From Corinectria fuckeliana (taxonomy: Eukaryota; Ascomycota; Sordariomycetes; Hypocreales; Nectriaceae), in the NCBI GenBank assembly GCA_019137255.1, contig WPDH01000233.1, forward strand, positions 1 through 13,161: a stretch of DNA of 13,161 nt, read 5' to 3'. This document shows positions 1 to 10,052 of this stretch, one piece after another; position 1 is the first letter of the stretch, and each line of letters opens with the position of its first letter. The notes under the pieces are model-generated. The model ran no database searches. It was given only the letters and a program-made list of their open reading frames with translations, and was not told the origin of the DNA. Position numbers and translations under genes: made by a program.

Positions 1-628
1 ACTATAAATCTACTATATATCTAAACTAATCTTATATAAGCTAAAAGAAAAAAATAAGCTAAGATAAAAAGTATTACTACTTTAAGAGAGAAGTCTACTA
101 CTTTAGTAAGAGTAGTATAAGCTATCTTTTATTTTATATATATTATATAAATAGGTAAGAATAGTATAATAAGTCTCTATTAAGACTAAGTAAATATTAT
201 AGTAAGTAGCTATATAGCTTATACTTATATATATAAAATATATAAAGTCTTACTATTTACTACTATTACTACTATTTAAGCTCTAATAAAAGCTCTCTAG
301 TAAAAAAGAGATACTAATAATATAAGTATAAGTTAGTTTTATAGTATATATATAAGCTAATAGTATATAAGAGAAAAAGCTTAAGAGGCTTAAAAATATA
401 GCCTTTTAGGTAAAAAGTTAGGCTCTTAATTATATATATATTACGCTTATAATAGTAATTATAAGCTTAATATCTAACTAGTTTAATATACTAGTTAGTA
501 GAATTAACTATATTACTAAGATACTTAAATATCTTAAATATATTATAGTTTTAGCTTTTACTTATTTAAGAAGTGTTTTTATTCTTATAGTAGTTAAGTT
601 ATTAACTCTTAAGAGAACTAGTAAGAAA

Positions 629-648
629 AATAATAATAATAATAATAA
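629..648. repeat. (TAA)n microsatellite
   Basis: About six perfect TAA units lie inside the RIP-degenerated block. Runs of this kind arise easily in AT-rich DNA. Some non-LTR retrotransposons end in short simple repeats, but nothing else here supports that origin. Confidence 0.8.
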
Positions 649-1124
649 GACTAGTAAGACTAGTAATAATATTACTACTAGTAAAAACAAAAAGAAGAGT
701 AATATAAATATATAAAGTTAAGTAGTAAATAGTAAAAGTATAAGTTTAAGTTAAGTTTATAAGTTAGTATTATAAGCTTAAAAGATTTTAATAAGAGGTT
801 AAAAGATTTAATTAGAAGTAGTAGTTATTATAATTAAGCTAGTTTTTTATCTTTTATAGCTTTTTCTAAGTGTATTTTATACTTTTTATAAGAAGAGTAA
901 AAAGCACTTAGTATAATAGTATACTATTTTTATTATAAGACTATAAACTTAATTATAGTTATTATAAATTTATAAGGCTAGTTTATAATATAAGATAATA
1001 TATTAGCTTAGAAACTACTAAGTAAGTAGTTAAGTAGTTTTATATTTTAATAGTTATAAGAGAGCGCTAAGTAAGTTAGTTAAGAGACTAATCTTAGTTT
1101 TTAGAGATATAATAATAAGAGAAG

Positions 1125-1244
1125 AAGAGGGGTTTTATCCGGCTAAAGTAGCTCTAGCCTCACCTTAGCAACACTTAGGCTACTCATATAGTTCCACTTA
1201 TTAACAGAAGGGGGTCTAAGTAACCTAAATTAGTTAGAATAGTG
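1125..1244. other. Less-mutated patch inside the AT-rich block
   Basis: Around these positions the base composition changes. The patch has runs of G and C, a CCGG, several intact CpA steps (in cctcacc, agcaacac, ctcatat, ttccact, aacag) and a run of five G. These features are almost missing from the kilobases on either side. It runs straight into a (TAA)n microsatellite. No reading frame or RNA gene is recognisable. Possible explanations are a single-copy insert, the end of a short element, or a junction between two elements. Edges are approximate. Confidence 0.5.
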
Positions 1245-1269
1245 TAATAATAATAATAATAATAATAAT
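1245..1269. repeat. (TAA)n microsatellite
   Basis: About eight perfect TAA units directly follow the less-mutated patch. Their position at the end of that patch could mark the tail of an inserted element, but this is only an inference. Confidence 0.8.
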
Positions 1270-2131
1270 TTTAATAGTTAAAGCTTAAACTTATATTAGT
1301 TTTATAATAGGTTTATTAAGTGTTCTTATTATTTAGTATACTTAAGGTAAAAAATAATAATATATTTAAGTGTTTTTTTACTAGTCTTATATAAGCACTA
1401 TAGTAAAAGCATATTAAGTATATACTTTTAAAAGAGAAAGCTTTTAAAACTGATTTTTCCTGTTTATAACTATATAAGTATTAAGCTTTAATATTTATTA
1501 AGGTCTTAATATAAGTATAATACTCTTTTATTATTAGTAAGAGAGTAAGCTTTAGCTAGTTTAAGTTAATTAGTCTTTTAGTACTCTCTTACTTTATCTT
1601 AAAGTTAGGTTTACTATATAGTCTATTTAGAAAGAGTATAAGCTTTTATTACTACTAATATTAGTTTATACTTTTTATAAGAAAGTTAGCTTTTAAGCTA
1701 ATTACTAATTTCTTACTATAGTTACTATTATAGTTCTTACTACTACTTATAGTAAATTTATCTTAAAGTTATAATAGTAATAGCCCTAATAAGCTAAGTA
1801 GTATTTTATCTTTTAGTATAATTATAAAATTAAGCAGTTAGTTTATTAAGATAGATATTAAGAGAGAAGATAGCTAGCTTTATCTTTAGTAAGTAAGTAA
1901 ATATAGCTTTATAAGCTCTTACTACTATATATAAGTTTTAAGTCTATTTTAATATAAGTACTTATATAATATAATAGCTAGCTAACCTACTAGCAGCTGG
2001 TTTTACTCACTTAAAATCCTAAGCTTTTAGCTATAACTGTAAAGCAATCTAAATATATCTAGCTAGTATAATCTTAACACTTAACTGCTCTACTCTTATA
2101 GTAGACTAAGTGCTTAATATTTAGTTAACTA

Positions 2132-2213
2132 TTTCTCTCTTCTTTACTCCTTTTTTTCTTTTTCCTCTTTTTTCTTTTTTCTTTTTCTTTTTTTCTCTCT
2201 TTAATTTTTTCCT
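2132..2213. repeat. Pyrimidine-rich tract
   Basis: Roughly 80 bases consist almost entirely of T and C on the + strand, in irregular CT/CTTT units. RIP needs a C followed by A (or a G preceded by T on this strand), so a pure pyrimidine stretch has no target. This may be why its C residues survive. It could be an old low-complexity part of a transposon. No gene lies nearby to use it as a promoter. Confidence 0.6.
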
Positions 2214-3347
2214 AGCCTACTAGGAAATAAGATAACTCTAGTCTTAATAAAAGGACTATTTACTTACATATAGTAACAGTATAAAAGGCCTAACCTAAGC
2301 TTACTATATAAAGGATATAAGTTTTTATTTAATTTTATAGTTTTTTTTATATTTATATAAAATAAAAGCACTATCTACCTTTTAGGTTTATAAAGTATAA
2401 ATAAATAAAATAAATACTTATATAATACTTTAAGGCTTACTATTAGGAGCTATTAAGGTATAGTAAGCTCTTATATTATAAATTATAATAAAATAAATAA
2501 CTTATATATAAATTAATCTTACTTTTTTAAGGCTAACTCTTTAAGTGCTTATAGTAATTATAGTAAGAGCCTAATATTAACACTTAAGTTTCTCTTTAAA
2601 GTAGTTTATATATAAGCCTTATAGTAGTTTATAATAGAGAAAAAGTCTAAAAAACCTACAGGTTTAAATAAGCTATATTATTAAGTTTTTAAGTTAGATT
2701 TATATTTAGTTTACTATATATTTACAAGTAAAATAAAAAAGTTATATTTTATTTAGTTTTTAAGTTATATTATTTATTTAGGCCTAATTATTATATATTT
2801 CTTATATAGTCTTAAGCTTAGTTTAAGTCTCTTTTATATTATAGCTAAATACTAACAGGTTTATATTATTTATAAATCTAATAATAAATATTCTAAGAGT
2901 ATTATTAAGAGCTTTATAAAGGCTAAAAATAAAAAGAATAAATAAAATAAGTAATAAAAGAGATTTTTAAAAAACTCTTATTTTAACTTTAATTAGGTTA
3001 AAAATTTAACTATTAAATTAGAGTTATACTATTTATAATATAAGATAGCTAATAAGCTATACTAAGAGCTATTTAGAGAATTCTTTTAGTTATAAAATAG
3101 TAATAAGTTATTTATAGTTAATACTATTAAAAGCTCTTATAAAGTTAAGCTAAAAGAGAGAGGTAAAACTATATTAGGCTTATATTATATATACTACTTT
3201 AATAATTACAGCTAAGACTAGCTTTATTAACTTTCTAAGCTTATTATCTATTTACTCTAAGAGTAGTAATCTCTTCTTTCTTATTATAATTATAATATAC
3301 TTACTAATAACTATTTTAATAATCTTACTAATTATATTAAGTAGTAA

Positions 3348-3349
3348 NN
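3348..3349. other. Two undetermined bases (NN)
   Basis: The sequence carries two N characters here, the only ambiguous bases in the window. They lie in low-complexity AT-rich DNA and probably mark an assembly or base-calling uncertainty, so the local length may not be exact. Confidence 0.95.
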
Positions 3350-6300
3350 AAAGTAGCTAATAATAAAGCTTATATTTACTATTTTAGTAATTATAAAAAT
3401 AAGTAGGTTATTATATACTTTAAGAAATCTTATAGGGATTTTATTCTCTTTTAAGGCCTTTTATAACTTAATTTAGTATAAAGCTTTTTAAACCTTTTTA
3501 AGGTCTATTATTAGGTATATATAGCCTAACTTAAGTTTAAGTATCTTAAAAGGTAAAAAAAGAGAAAAGTTAAAGTTATTTACTTAAGGTTTAAAAAAGA
3601 ATTTTCTTACTAAAATCTTAGCTTTATCTATATAAAGTGTTACTAGCTTAAGTTAGTCTTAGTAAATAAGAGGTAAAAACTATAAAAAAATTATAATAGT
3701 TTTACTATATAGTTTAGCTTATCTTTTTATATTTTAAAATTATATTATATTATACTATAAGAGCTTAATTAGAAGTTTTCTTTAAAAAGTATACTATATA
3801 TTTTATATATATTAATCTTATATTATATATACCTTAGAGTATATATACTAGTTAGCTAAGTAGCTAGTTTATTAGGCTATATAGTATACTTACTTAAGTT
3901 TAAAAGTTACTTTAGCTATTTTACTATTTTACTAAAAGTTATAATAAAGTTTAAGTTTCTTTTACTTTAGAGTTATATATTTTATAATTATAGTAAGTTA
4001 CTTAAAAAACTATTTAACTTTTATATTTAAGGCTTTTAAGATAGTTATTATACTATTAAATATATAATAAAAATAAACTACTATTTTATTAGCTGCTTTT
4101 TACTAGTGGGTTTTCTTTTAGTTAAATCTAAAGTTTAACTTAAAAGTTATTTTTTTATAAGTGTTTATAATATAAATATACTAAAGGATATAATTAAACT
4201 CTTTTAAGTTATAGTTAGTTTTTATATAAAAGGTATTAATAGTTTTAGTAGCCTAAGTAAGATCTAAAGTGTTATTTTAGTAGTCTTAAGCTAACCTAGT
4301 AACTATTTTATAAGAGGTAAAAAGGCTAATATAAAGTTATAGTACCTTTTTTATAAGACTATTACTATCTTAGTCTAAGTAGTTATAATAGTCCTAAAGT
4401 AAGTAGTAAAAGTTAAAGTTACTTATAAGAAGTATATAATTATTTAAAGTAGTACTAGTAAGAGCTTATAATATAAGTAAGTTATTTTTACTATTTAAAA
4501 GATTATATAAGATAATAATTTAGTATTAGGTTTTTATAAAGGTAATACTAACCTAGTTTTCTTCTACTTATAATATTTATAACTTAAGCTTATACTATTT
4601 ATTTATATAAACTATTATATACTTACTATAGTAAACTATATAGTAGTTATAATATCTTAAGTAAGCTAAAACTCTTATTTTAAGGTTCTTATTTAGCTTA
4701 AAAAGTATAATTATATTATATTTACTATAAGCTTATAGTGTAATATAAGTTAGGGTAGCTTAATAATTAGTATTTTAATATAGTACTAGTATTAATTAGT
4801 AGTCTAAGAGGAGAATAGTAATAGTAATAAGACTAAGATAATTATTAAAAGAGGGGATAGTATATAAATAGCTTAAGCTTATATTAAGACTAGGCTAGTA
4901 AATACTATATATAATCTATTTATTAAGCTAAAAGGTCTTTTAGGTTTTCTTAATAAGAACTAAATAAGCTAGGCTAATAGTAAGAGTAGTAAGAGTAAAA
5001 GCCTTTAAGTTAAAAGTTTAGTTACTATATATTCTTAAAAGCAAAAAGATCTATCTAAGTATTTTTTCTTAGTATAAGCTTAGTATAAGGCTATAATAAG
5101 ATAGTTATAACTTTAGGCTAAGTATTTACTCTTATAAAGAATATAGTTTAAGAGGATTTTTTTATATTTAGTTAGGTATTCTTCTCTATTAGTATATATA
5201 ACACCTTTATAATATTTATAAGTTAGGGCTAATTTATAGTTTTAAGCTAAGTATCTAAACTTAAAGTAGTTATAGTATTAAGTAAGTTAGAGCCTCTTAT
5301 TAAAAAGCTTATAGTTATATAGTTATATATTAAGTAGTAGGCTATTATTATATAGGTAGTTAGCTTTTTTAATAGAGTTAATATATAAGATAAGATTTAT
5401 TTTCACTTTAGGGCTAAGTTAGTTAGTCTTTTACTTTTTAACTTAGAGGATCTTTAGTTAATTAAATCTGTTAATTTCTTTAATAAGCTTATTAGTATTA
5501 TTTAAGATAAATATAAGTTAGATTCTTTTTACTATTACTATAAATATTAAAGAGAAGAAAGCTATACTATTACTAAAAGCTTTAATAACTTAATCTTTAG
5601 TGTAAATAGCTTATATCTTATCTGCTATATAAAATATAAGAATAGTATTACTACTTAATAGCTTTCTTACTATAATAACACTAGAGTTACTATAAGCTTA
5701 GTTTACTATCTTAATAGTATTTTTTAGGGTTTAGCTGTTAATATTAGAGAGTATATTTCTTATTTAGATTATAACTTTATATTTAATATAGCTTTAAGTT
5801 GTTTACTTTATATTTCTCTAGTTTAGAAATATTAGGTTTTATACTATAATTAATATATAAGAAGGTTAGCCTCTCTTATAATCTAAGAGTATAATAAGAG
5901 CTATATTAATAATAAAGGTAAGAGTTATAATAATATTTATAGTGATTTAGTTCTTAAGAGCTGTTTTATAGTTATATATAGTGTTCTTCTTATATAAGAT
6001 ATAAGCTTACATCTTATATATAAATATATAGGTTTAGATAATATACTAAACTTATTTAAGAGATATAATAGGGATAATTCTAGTGATAGTATTATATACT
6101 TTATTTTCTAGGTTATCTACTAGTATTCTACTTAGTTTTATAGTAGGTTTATTATTTTCACTTAGTATATACTAGCTAATTCTTATAAGAGGGTTATATT
6201 AACTTTAGTTAAGTTTATATACCCCTAAATTAATAGCTATTATAAGCATATTAGTACTATTACTATAGTCTTAATACGCTATTATCCTTAAGGTAATATA

Positions 6301-6394
6301 TATATAAGAATTTAAATTCTAGTATTAAAATGTATTTTAGAGGCAGATTAGAGCTATAGTAAGTAGAAACTAGGTAAGTAAGAAAAATAATAAT

Positions 6395-6412
6395 AGCTTA
6401 CTTAAGTAAGCT
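6395..6412. repeat. 18-bp perfect palindrome
   Basis: The 18 bases AGCTTACTTAAGTAAGCT read the same on both strands. Palindromes form readily by chance in DNA rich in TA, TTAA and AGCT, and nothing else suggests a function. It could be a relic of a terminal or internal inverted repeat. Confidence 0.4.
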
Positions 6413-7145
6413 TATTATAAGAAGCTTACACTTAAGCTTTTAATTATAATATTAGCTCTAATTAGTAAGTAAACCTTTTTATAATATTATTTAAAAGTAA
6501 GAAATATTATATTTATTAAACAGAATATTTTAAGTAACTAAAAAAGCTTAAAATTATAGCTTATTAACCTAGTAAAGCTACTACTAAGCTAGCTTAATTA
6601 TAACTAACTATAATAGCTAAATTAAGAAAAAGCAGTTAATATAACACTACTTAATATAGTATAAGACTTTATTTCTATTAGTTTTTTAAACACTATAAAA
6701 TTATAAGTAGATTTATAATCTTATATACTAATTTCTTTTAGCTAGCTAGTTAGATCTTATAATATAAAGCCTTTTTTACTTAATTTAAAAGAGATTTAAT
6801 AACTATATAATAAAATTAGCTATTATAAAAGCTAAAAATCTTAAGCTAAAAGTATAACTAAAATTATTCTAGCTAATCTAAAAGATAATAGTACAGCCTA
6901 ATCTAAATAACACTTTTATTTAAATTAAGTAGATAAAAAAAGCTCTAAATTAATATAGTAAAATATTAGACCTAGTAGTAATATTAGAAGCTATTTAATT
7001 AGCTAGTTATAATTTTATACTATTTAAGTAGCAGCTAGAAAAGCTAAAAATAAAAGATTAACTAATTAAATTATCAGGTTGTTATATAATTAATACTTTA
7101 ATATATAGGGTTATAATGTGTTAGTTGCTAAAAGAGCTGTCTAGT

Positions 7146-7172
7146 GGGTGGGGGGGTCAGTGTCAGGGTGGG
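7146..7172 (+). other. G-run cluster with G-quadruplex potential
   Basis: On the + strand there are G runs at 7146-7148, 7150-7156, 7066+100 to 7168 (that is 7166-7168) and 7170-7172. They are separated by loops of one, nine and one base, and the seven-G run can count as two runs. This fits a relaxed G-quadruplex pattern and lies exactly where the AT-rich block ends. Whether it folds in the cell is unknown. Confidence 0.4.
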
Positions 7173-7731
7173 TCATCTTATCCAACGTACTGCCAAGCAG
7201 CACCCCAAGTTTGTGCCTGACCTTTATCCTCAGGCTCTCTTTGCTCTTTGGGTCACCAAGGCTCCCAGGTGACATGTCCCGACGCTGCTTGATTTTCGGA
7301 ATGCGGGGTTACAGATGTTGCGAATAATATGTACAGTGTGCAGAATGCTAGATAAAACTGTGAGGGGACAACCCGGGCCTCGACGGGGACCTTGATGTGC
7401 ATGAAGTGTTGGCGATCAATAGCATTCTTTTCCTAGTATGTACACCCAAGGTATCAAGGTACCTAAGCAGGTTGGCAGGCAAGTAATATGACACAATAGT
7501 AACGAAGAAGGGGGGGGGAGGTGAGTGGCATAACCTACGAACACATGCTCCTAGAGAGCACGTACGAAGTACTGCATTTGTACAGTGCACATACACCAAT
7601 GTTTCAAAGGCGACGGGTGTCACCACCACTTCCGAACCAACCCTGCTGACTGATGATTTACCTTCCTGACTGAATGACGGATTGCTGGTGGTAGAGTACA
7701 GTACGAAGTAAGTAGAGGAGCTACAGATTCC

Positions 7732-7879
7732 TTCCATTCTAGGTACCTACTTACGTACCTAAGTACTAGGTAGGCTTCTACTTGTCCTTCTTCCGAGTTA
7801 GGACTCCTCCATCATGTACATAGTAGATACGAGCTTAAAGATAGGTACCTAAGTAGGTACTCAGGTAGGTAGAATGGAA
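7732..7879. mobile_element. MITE-like inverted-repeat element (148 bp)
   Basis: The two ends carry a perfect 10-bp inverted repeat, TTCCATTCTA at 7732-7741 and its reverse complement at 7870-7879. Just inside each end, the motif TACCTACTTA(C/G)GTACCTA also occurs in opposite orientation, at about 7744-7761 and 7843-7860. The middle, about 80 bases, is unrelated to the arms and has no reading frame. A short, non-coding DNA with terminal inverted repeats is the usual form of a miniature inverted-repeat transposable element, or it may simply be a long imperfect hairpin. I see no clear target-site duplication, which weakens the mobile-element reading. It sits about 570 bases upstream of the ATG8 start, so it could affect that promoter. 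Confidence 0.45.
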
Positions 7880-8094
7880 AGTAATTGTCGCCGTTCCCGT
7901 TCCAGTCACAGTCCCGTCACGACTCTAGACTCCATTGTGCCCTGTGACGATACAGTGCGACGCCTGACGTGCTGCGACTTCCCCGCCATAATCACCTGGC
8001 TGACCTGCAGCTGGCCTCCCAAGGCACACTGCCACTCAAGGAGCTCTTGTGATTCACCAGGCTATGGAACCGCTAAGCCATATTAGTGCTAGCA

Positions 8095-8446
8095 TCAGAC
8101 CCCGCGCGCCCGCTATTCCCTGTCACTGTCTCCCGGCGTCTGCCTGCTGCTCTCAGTGCTTGCTCAGCGCCTGCCTTCAGCGCCTCTGAGGCCCATCCAC
8201 TGGGCTGCCACCGACCGCTCCTCCTCTGCTCCCGGGCGCCGCCACCCTTCTTCTGACTGTTCCGTCCTTTCTTCCACTCCCTGACGCAAACCGATCGCAA
8301 CCTAATCCGTTTCTCACTCTTCTTCTCCTTCTCCGCAAACCATCCTCCTCCAAACTTCCCCATATCAACAACCGCAACCTCCCTCGACCTCGCATCTCGC
8401 CTTATCCCGCCTCGCTCTTATCAGTAATCACACTCCCACCGCCACT
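8095..8446 (+). promoter_or_regulatory. Pyrimidine-rich ATG8 leader / core promoter
   Basis: From about 8100 to the ATG8 start the + strand is strongly C- and T-rich, with repeated CTCC, CTTC and TCTC units. Such CT-rich stretches are common just upstream of highly expressed filamentous-fungal genes, near transcription starts and in the 5' untranslated region. No clear TATA box is seen. The open frames on the opposite strand here (8073-8395) encode only Arg/Gly/Lys-rich low-complexity sequence, as expected for the complement of a pyrimidine tract. The exact transcription start cannot be told. Confidence 0.5.
8401..8422 (-). promoter_or_regulatory. Pair of GATA-factor sites (GATAAG) before ATG8
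   Basis: CTTATC occurs at 8401-8406 and at 8417-8422, giving two GATAAG sites on the - strand within 50 bases of the ATG8 start codon. GATAAG fits the HGATAR consensus of fungal nitrogen regulators (AreA/NIT2 type), and autophagy genes are known to respond to nitrogen starvation. The pair may lie in the transcribed leader, and a six-base motif is common by chance, so a regulatory role is only suggested. Confidence 0.3.
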
Positions 8447-9056
8447 ATGCGCAGCAAGTTCAAGGACGAGCACCCCTTCGAGAAGCGCAAGGCCGAGGCC
8501 GAGCGCATCCGACAGAAGTATGCCGACCGCATTCCTGTAAGTATCTCCCTTCTATTTGTTATGCTCTCGATTTCCTGCTTGGTTCTCTCGTCTGGAGGGA
8601 AAACAAGCAGCCAGCGACCAGCGGCCCCCAACTCGGCGGGCGACCGCCTCGTTTTCCCATTCAAGGCGCCAGCCATATTGCTCACCAACCTCGTTCAAAT
8701 GACGAATGAGAATTTTGCTAACTGAGTCTGTAAAGGTCATTTGCGAGAAGGTCGAAAAGAGCGACATCGCTACGATCGACAAGAAGAAGTACCTGGTCCC
8801 CGCCGACCTAACTGTAGGCCAGTTTGTCTACGTCATCCGCAAGCGAATCAAGCTCTCTCCCGAGAAGGCTATCTTCATCTTCGTCGACGAGGTCCTTCCC
8901 CCGACTGCCGCTCTCATGAGCAGCATCTACGAGGAACACAAGGACGAGGATGGGTATGTTCCCCGCCCCGCAGAGTCACGAACCATATGGCTAACATGAC
9001 CTTGTAGCTTCCTCTACATCACTTACTCTGGCGAGAACACCTTCGGTACCGCTTGA
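8447..9056 (+). CDS. ATG8: Autophagy-related ubiquitin-like protein Atg8
   Basis: Atg8 is the ubiquitin-like protein that Atg4 trims and that Atg7, Atg3 and the Atg12-Atg5-Atg16 complex attach to phosphatidylethanolamine on the growing autophagosome, where it also binds cargo receptors. The gene has three exons, 8447-8536, 8736-8953 and 9008-9056, joined at canonical sites to give 118 residues, the usual length. The protein starts [20 protein letters not shown] (the N-terminal helices) and continues into the ubiquitin fold from about residue 28. Ligand-pocket residues Y49 and L50 are present, with P30, K48, V51, P52, L55, F60 and F104. The end is F115-G116-T117-A118, so Atg4 would remove two residues to expose G116. 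All known key residues are intact. The start is fixed by conservation of the N-terminus. It is convergent with the methyltransferase gene. Identity is near certain. Confidence 0.97.
8537..8735 (+). other. ATG8 intron 1 (199 bp, phase 0)
   Basis: The donor is GTAAGT directly after codon 30 (Pro). The acceptor AG is at 8734-8735, before GTC for Val31. A consensus branch point CTAAC lies at 8718-8722, 14 bases before the end. At 199 bases it is long for a filamentous-fungal intron. The frame stays open through most of it, to a TGA at 8723-8725. Confidence 0.93.
8954..9007 (+). other. ATG8 intron 2 (54 bp, phase 2)
   Basis: The donor GTATGT follows two bases of the Gly103 codon. The branch point CTAAC is at 8991-8995 and the acceptor TAG ends at 9007. 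Splicing restores the conserved [17 protein letters not shown] sequence. The length is typical of filamentous fungi. Confidence 0.95.
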
Positions 9057-10052
9057 ACCGTGTGTGTTTGATCAGTCACCCATTCTATGTCGCGAATGAT
9101 GAAGGCGTTTCGGTCGTACTATGGATAATTCGTTTGCTGGAGGGCACTGGGCAATGTTTCATGTTAGGGTTATTTCAAGCGAAGGAGGTTTTGGAATGGA
9201 ATAGAATCTTGCACTACTCTGTGACGGACAACACCGTTCTTGGCTCTTCTGGGACCGAGACTGGGATTTGACCTGGATTTGCACCTGGACGCGTCTTTGC
9301 ATGCGTAATTAGGGTTTACTGCCAGGTGGACAAGCTGCGTCCGTTTCTACAGGAGAAGACTCGGTTCTGGTAATTTTAGTCTTGTAGTCTAGAATTGCGC
9401 CAATTTCAACAGGACACTTCCTCAAGGCAGATAAGAACTACTGTACTGGCTTTCACACATCCATGACGGCGCTGATGGTCTGAGGCTACCGCCAGTAGGA
9501 AAGTAAGTATACAGTCATTATCGGTAAAGGAAGGTTGGTCAAGTCGGGCTCATATTTTTGTATCTAGCGAAATGCAAGAGCCTGCTCCTGTCATACTCTA
9601 ACTGAATTGTTTTCCGTGCACCCCGTTCTCCCCTGATTTCTTGGGTCTGGTGGACGCGTGTCGACGCATAGTGCGAGCTCTATCTCGTAGTTGCACATGG
9701 TAAGGATGGTGAGATGGTAAGTTGGCGATGACAGTGAGCGAAGGTGTTGGCGGGGCGTGATTCTGTGGGAATATGGTTTTGAGAATCGGCAATGATGGGC
9801 AATCAAGCAAACATAAGACCAGTACAATTAGGCACCAAAGCGACGAATCTTGCACGTTTAGAGATATGGTGAATTGACCGTCTAAGTGCATTAAGATGGC
9901 ATTCACCTTCTATCAGTTGCCTTCTCTCACTACTTAATCCAGACCATCTTTTCTTTTCTATCTTTCAGAGGGGTTTCTAGCAAGGGATAGAGCCCTGTAT
10001 CAATCTAAGAAGCAGCATGGAAAGGTCACGCAAGACGTGTTTAAGACCCGGT
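9057..10052. other. Intergenic region between convergent genes
   Basis: This 996-base stretch of ordinary composition separates the stop codons of ATG8 (+) and the methyltransferase (-), so it should hold both 3' untranslated regions and terminators. I find no AATAAA hexamer, tRNA boxes or convincing gene. Open frames at 9053-9271 (+), 9591-9827 (-) and 9598-9906 (-) have no recognisable domain. A pyrimidine run ending in CAG at about 9950-9969 looks like an isolated splice acceptor without a matching exon. Confidence 0.6.

Larger units (their letters stand above)
1..7130. repeat. RIP-degenerated AT-rich block (relic transposon DNA)
   Basis: This stretch is overwhelmingly A and T. TpA steps are everywhere, CpA and TpG are strongly depleted, and CpG is almost absent (isolated cases near 444, 1065, 1140 and 6277). 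In-frame TAA and TAG occur so often in all frames that no open frame of useful length exists. In filamentous ascomycetes this is the known outcome of repeat-induced point mutation, which turns CpA into TpA on either strand of duplicated DNA, so the block is inferred to be one or several dead transposons. Attempts to read through stops for transposase, reverse transcriptase or helicase motifs gave nothing convincing, so no family is assigned. The right edge is abrupt, between about 7090 and 7145. The + strand is more T-rich up to about 6300 and A-rich near 6540-7080, which hints at more than one element. Confidence 0.85.
7131..8446. other. Non-coding region upstream of ATG8
   Basis: This stretch returns to ordinary base composition with normal CpG and CpA, and leads up to the ATG8 start. 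I see no gene. Short open frames at 7348-7737 (- strand) and 7874-8086 (+ strand) encode low-complexity sequence with no recognisable motif. Visible items are a cluster of G runs at the left edge, a run of nine G at 7510-7518, a CCAAT pentamer at 7596-7600 (far from the gene, so weak as a promoter element), the inverted-repeat element at 7732-7879, further copies of an AGGTACCTAAG-type motif (for example near 7460), and a pyrimidine-rich leader from about 8100. It probably contains the ATG8 promoter and 5' untranslated region. Confidence 0.6.

Noticed and set aside
3600..6300. Possible relic helicase, reverse transcriptase or transposase reading frames
   Set aside because: Reading through RIP-type stops gave scattered suggestive words but no ordered set of catalytic motifs, so naming a transposon family would be guesswork.
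1..7130. AT-rich block as mitochondrial DNA or a mitochondrial insertion
   Set aside because: No mitochondrial genes, tRNAs or long frames in the mitochondrial code are visible, and the CpA/TpG depletion fits RIP better than mitochondrial composition.
7348..7737. 129-codon open frame on the - strand
   Set aside because: Low-complexity Ser/Thr/Pro-rich translation with no known motif. It overlaps the ATG8 upstream region and stops next to the inverted-repeat element. No splice context or conservation is visible.
8073..8395. Arg- and Gly-rich open frames on the - strand
   Set aside because: They are the complement of the pyrimidine-rich ATG8 leader, and the composition explains both the open frame and the basic residues.
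9598..9906. 102-codon open frame on the - strand between the two genes
   Set aside because: No recognisable domain, an overlapping open frame in another phase (9591-9827), and it lies where two 3' untranslated regions are expected.
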